A stretch of DNA of 6,217 nt. Source: CABMGO01 sp964574775 (GTDB lineage Archaea; Nanobdellota; Nanobdellia; Pacearchaeales; GW2011-AR1). A model generated the notes under the pieces. The model was given only the letters and a program-made list of their open reading frames with translations, was not told the DNA's origin and did no database searches. Location: assembly GCA_964574775.1 (NCBI GenBank), contig CAZNOS010000044.1:1-6217 (forward strand). The letters are read 5' to 3'. A program made the translations under genes and the position numbers. Shown here in pieces: positions 5,554 to 6,217 of the stretch (position 1 is its first letter; the number at the start of each line of letters is the position of its first letter).

Positions 5554-5786
5554 GTTTTGTTATTTTTACTTTTAGTGAATTTTTTAAAAATCCATAGAAT
5601 AAAATTTAAAATCAGATAAACAATTATGTAAAGGGGCAAAACCATAACGGCGACGATTAAAAACATAGATTCCCCATATCCAGCCATATTTACAAAATAA
5701 TTATATAAAAAAACAGACAAAGAAAACACAGCTACAAAAACTACGAATCTTTTCCAGTTTAGTATAAAATATTGTTTTAATTCCAT
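5547..5786 (-). CDS. Small membrane protein, 79 aa, two helices
   Basis: A 79-residue integral membrane protein of unknown function. Two hydrophobic segments are clear, at about 13-32 and 41-66, joined by a short loop containing Asn33 and a glycine (NMAGYGES). The second segment is long and may kink at Pro51. The N-terminus (KQYFILNWKR) and the C-terminus (FKKFTKSKNNK) are both basic, which by the positive-inside rule places both ends in the cytoplasm with the loop outside. There are no cysteines and no recognised motif. The ATG shares its A with the last base of the upstream stop codon (TAATG), so the two genes form one transcript and translation is probably coupled by reinitiation; there is no Shine-Dalgarno site. 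The stop codon lies inside the TATA box of the next gene. It may partner with the four-helix protein encoded just upstream, but that is inference from position. Confidence 0.82.
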   Translation of the reverse strand: MELKQYFILNWKRFVVFVAVFSLSVFLYNYFVNMAGYGESMFLIVAVMVLPLYIIVYLILNFILWIFKKFTKSKNNKTI

Positions 5787-6181
5787 TACTTTTTTACAGC
5801 AATCCAGAAAACAATTACGAATGCAAAAAGTCCATAGACACAGCCTGGTAATAGTAGGTCATAAGATGCACCATTAAGAATATTCAATGGAGCAAAAAAT
5901 AACTCATAAACTGCAAAATACCCAGAGAATAAAATTCCTAAAAATGAAAGCACAACAATCGTTTTTCTGAACATTAATTTAGAAAAAAGTGAAATACAGG
6001 CAAATACAAATATGGCTAAAAAAATTCCAAATCCAAAAAAACAAGTCGGAACTCCTAAAAAATACGAACATCCCTCGGTTAAAGAACACGTTCCAGAAAA
6101 TAATTTAGAATAACTCAAATAACCAGCAAAGAGTATACCAAATAAAGACAATCCAAATATCCACCACATCCTCTTTCGCAT
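5786..6181 (-). CDS. Four-helix cysteine-bearing membrane protein with internal duplication
   Basis: A 131-residue integral membrane protein with four hydrophobic segments, at about 6-27, 44-66, 73-95 and 108-128. It consists of two 67-residue units that align without gaps. FGILFAGYLSYSKLF (14-28) matches LGILFSGYFAVYELF (81-95), and SYFLGVPTCFFG (39-50) matches SYDLLLPGCVYG (106-117). Cys47 and Cys114 are equivalent, each within P-x-C-x-x-G at the start of a helix. The first unit also has Cys32 and Cys38 in its loop. The size, the four helices and the loop and membrane cysteines recall the VKOR and DsbB disulfide-forming proteins, but the CxxC active site of those families is absent, so I leave it as a possible distant relative or a separate family. 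It heads a two-gene operon, overlapping the 79-aa gene by one base (TAATG). The ATG at 6181 has a perfect TATA box 25.5 bases upstream. Confidence 0.85.
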   Translation of the reverse strand: MRKRMWWIFGLSLFGILFAGYLSYSKLFSGTCSLTEGCSYFLGVPTCFFGFGIFLAIFVFACISLFSKLMFRKTIVVLSFLGILFSGYFAVYELFFAPLNILNGASYDLLLPGCVYGLFAFVIVFWIAVKK

Positions 6182-6202
6182 ATTATATCAAGGTATTTTC
6201 GG

Positions 6203-6210
6203 TTTATAAA
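6203..6210 (-). promoter_or_regulatory. TATA box of the membrane operon
   Basis: TTTATAAA, a perfect palindromic TATA box, is centred 25.5 bases before the ATG at 6181. It predicts a leaderless mRNA carrying both membrane genes. Being symmetric, it could also drive transcription rightward out of the window. Confidence 0.7.
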
Positions 6211-6217
6211 TCTTATT

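Noticed and set aside
5786..6181. Firm assignment of the four-helix protein as vitamin K epoxide reductase or DsbB
   Set aside because: The size and helix number fit, but neither a CxxC motif nor the conserved loop Ser/Trp pattern is evident, and the clean internal duplication is not a feature I know from those families.

Overview
This window looks like archaeal chromosome. It opens with the C-terminal half of an archaeal-type ribosomal protein L10e (uL16). Nearly every gene has a TATA-like box centred about 24-28 bases upstream of its start codon, with no useful Shine-Dalgarno site, which is the layout expected of leaderless archaeal transcripts. The DNA is strongly A+T-rich, the genes are tightly packed, most proteins are small and unfamiliar, and all complete genes but one end in TAA. 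Together these suggest a small-genome lineage such as a DPANN archaeon (Woesearchaeota or Pacearchaeota-like). That placement is inference; only the archaeal assignment is firm. A run of exactly 100 N bases at 4696-4795 is a scaffold gap of unknown true length, as is usual in metagenome assemblies.

Layout: positions 1-1549 hold three plus-strand genes, the partial L10e followed by two unrecognised proteins (155 and 240 aa). Thioredoxin reductase lies on the minus strand (1556-2485) and converges on the second unknown gene with only 6 bases between stop codons. A 141-bp divergent promoter region separates it from a 120-aa unknown protein (2627-2989, plus strand). All remaining genes are on the minus strand. 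They are an unrecognised soluble protein (3019-3816 or 3834), a predicted HEXXH zinc metallopeptidase (3920-4657), the scaffold gap, a two-domain protein with an HELHE metal-site motif whose 3' end is lost in the gap (4796-5523), and a two-gene membrane operon (5547-5786 and 5786-6181). No stretch over 300 bases lacks a gene. I saw no RNA genes, CRISPR arrays, insertion sequences or attachment sites.

How the genes may work together: thioredoxin reductase supplies a thiol-reducing arm, and the cysteine-bearing four-helix membrane protein could belong to the same redox economy, but nothing links them directly. Two different metallopeptidase-like genes lie side by side on either side of the gap, each with its own promoter.

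The two most notable structures are internal protein duplications. The 131-aa membrane protein is two 67-residue units that align without gaps, with equivalent cysteines. The HELHE protein has a second, N-terminal copy of the same domain in which the putative metal ligands have been replaced.
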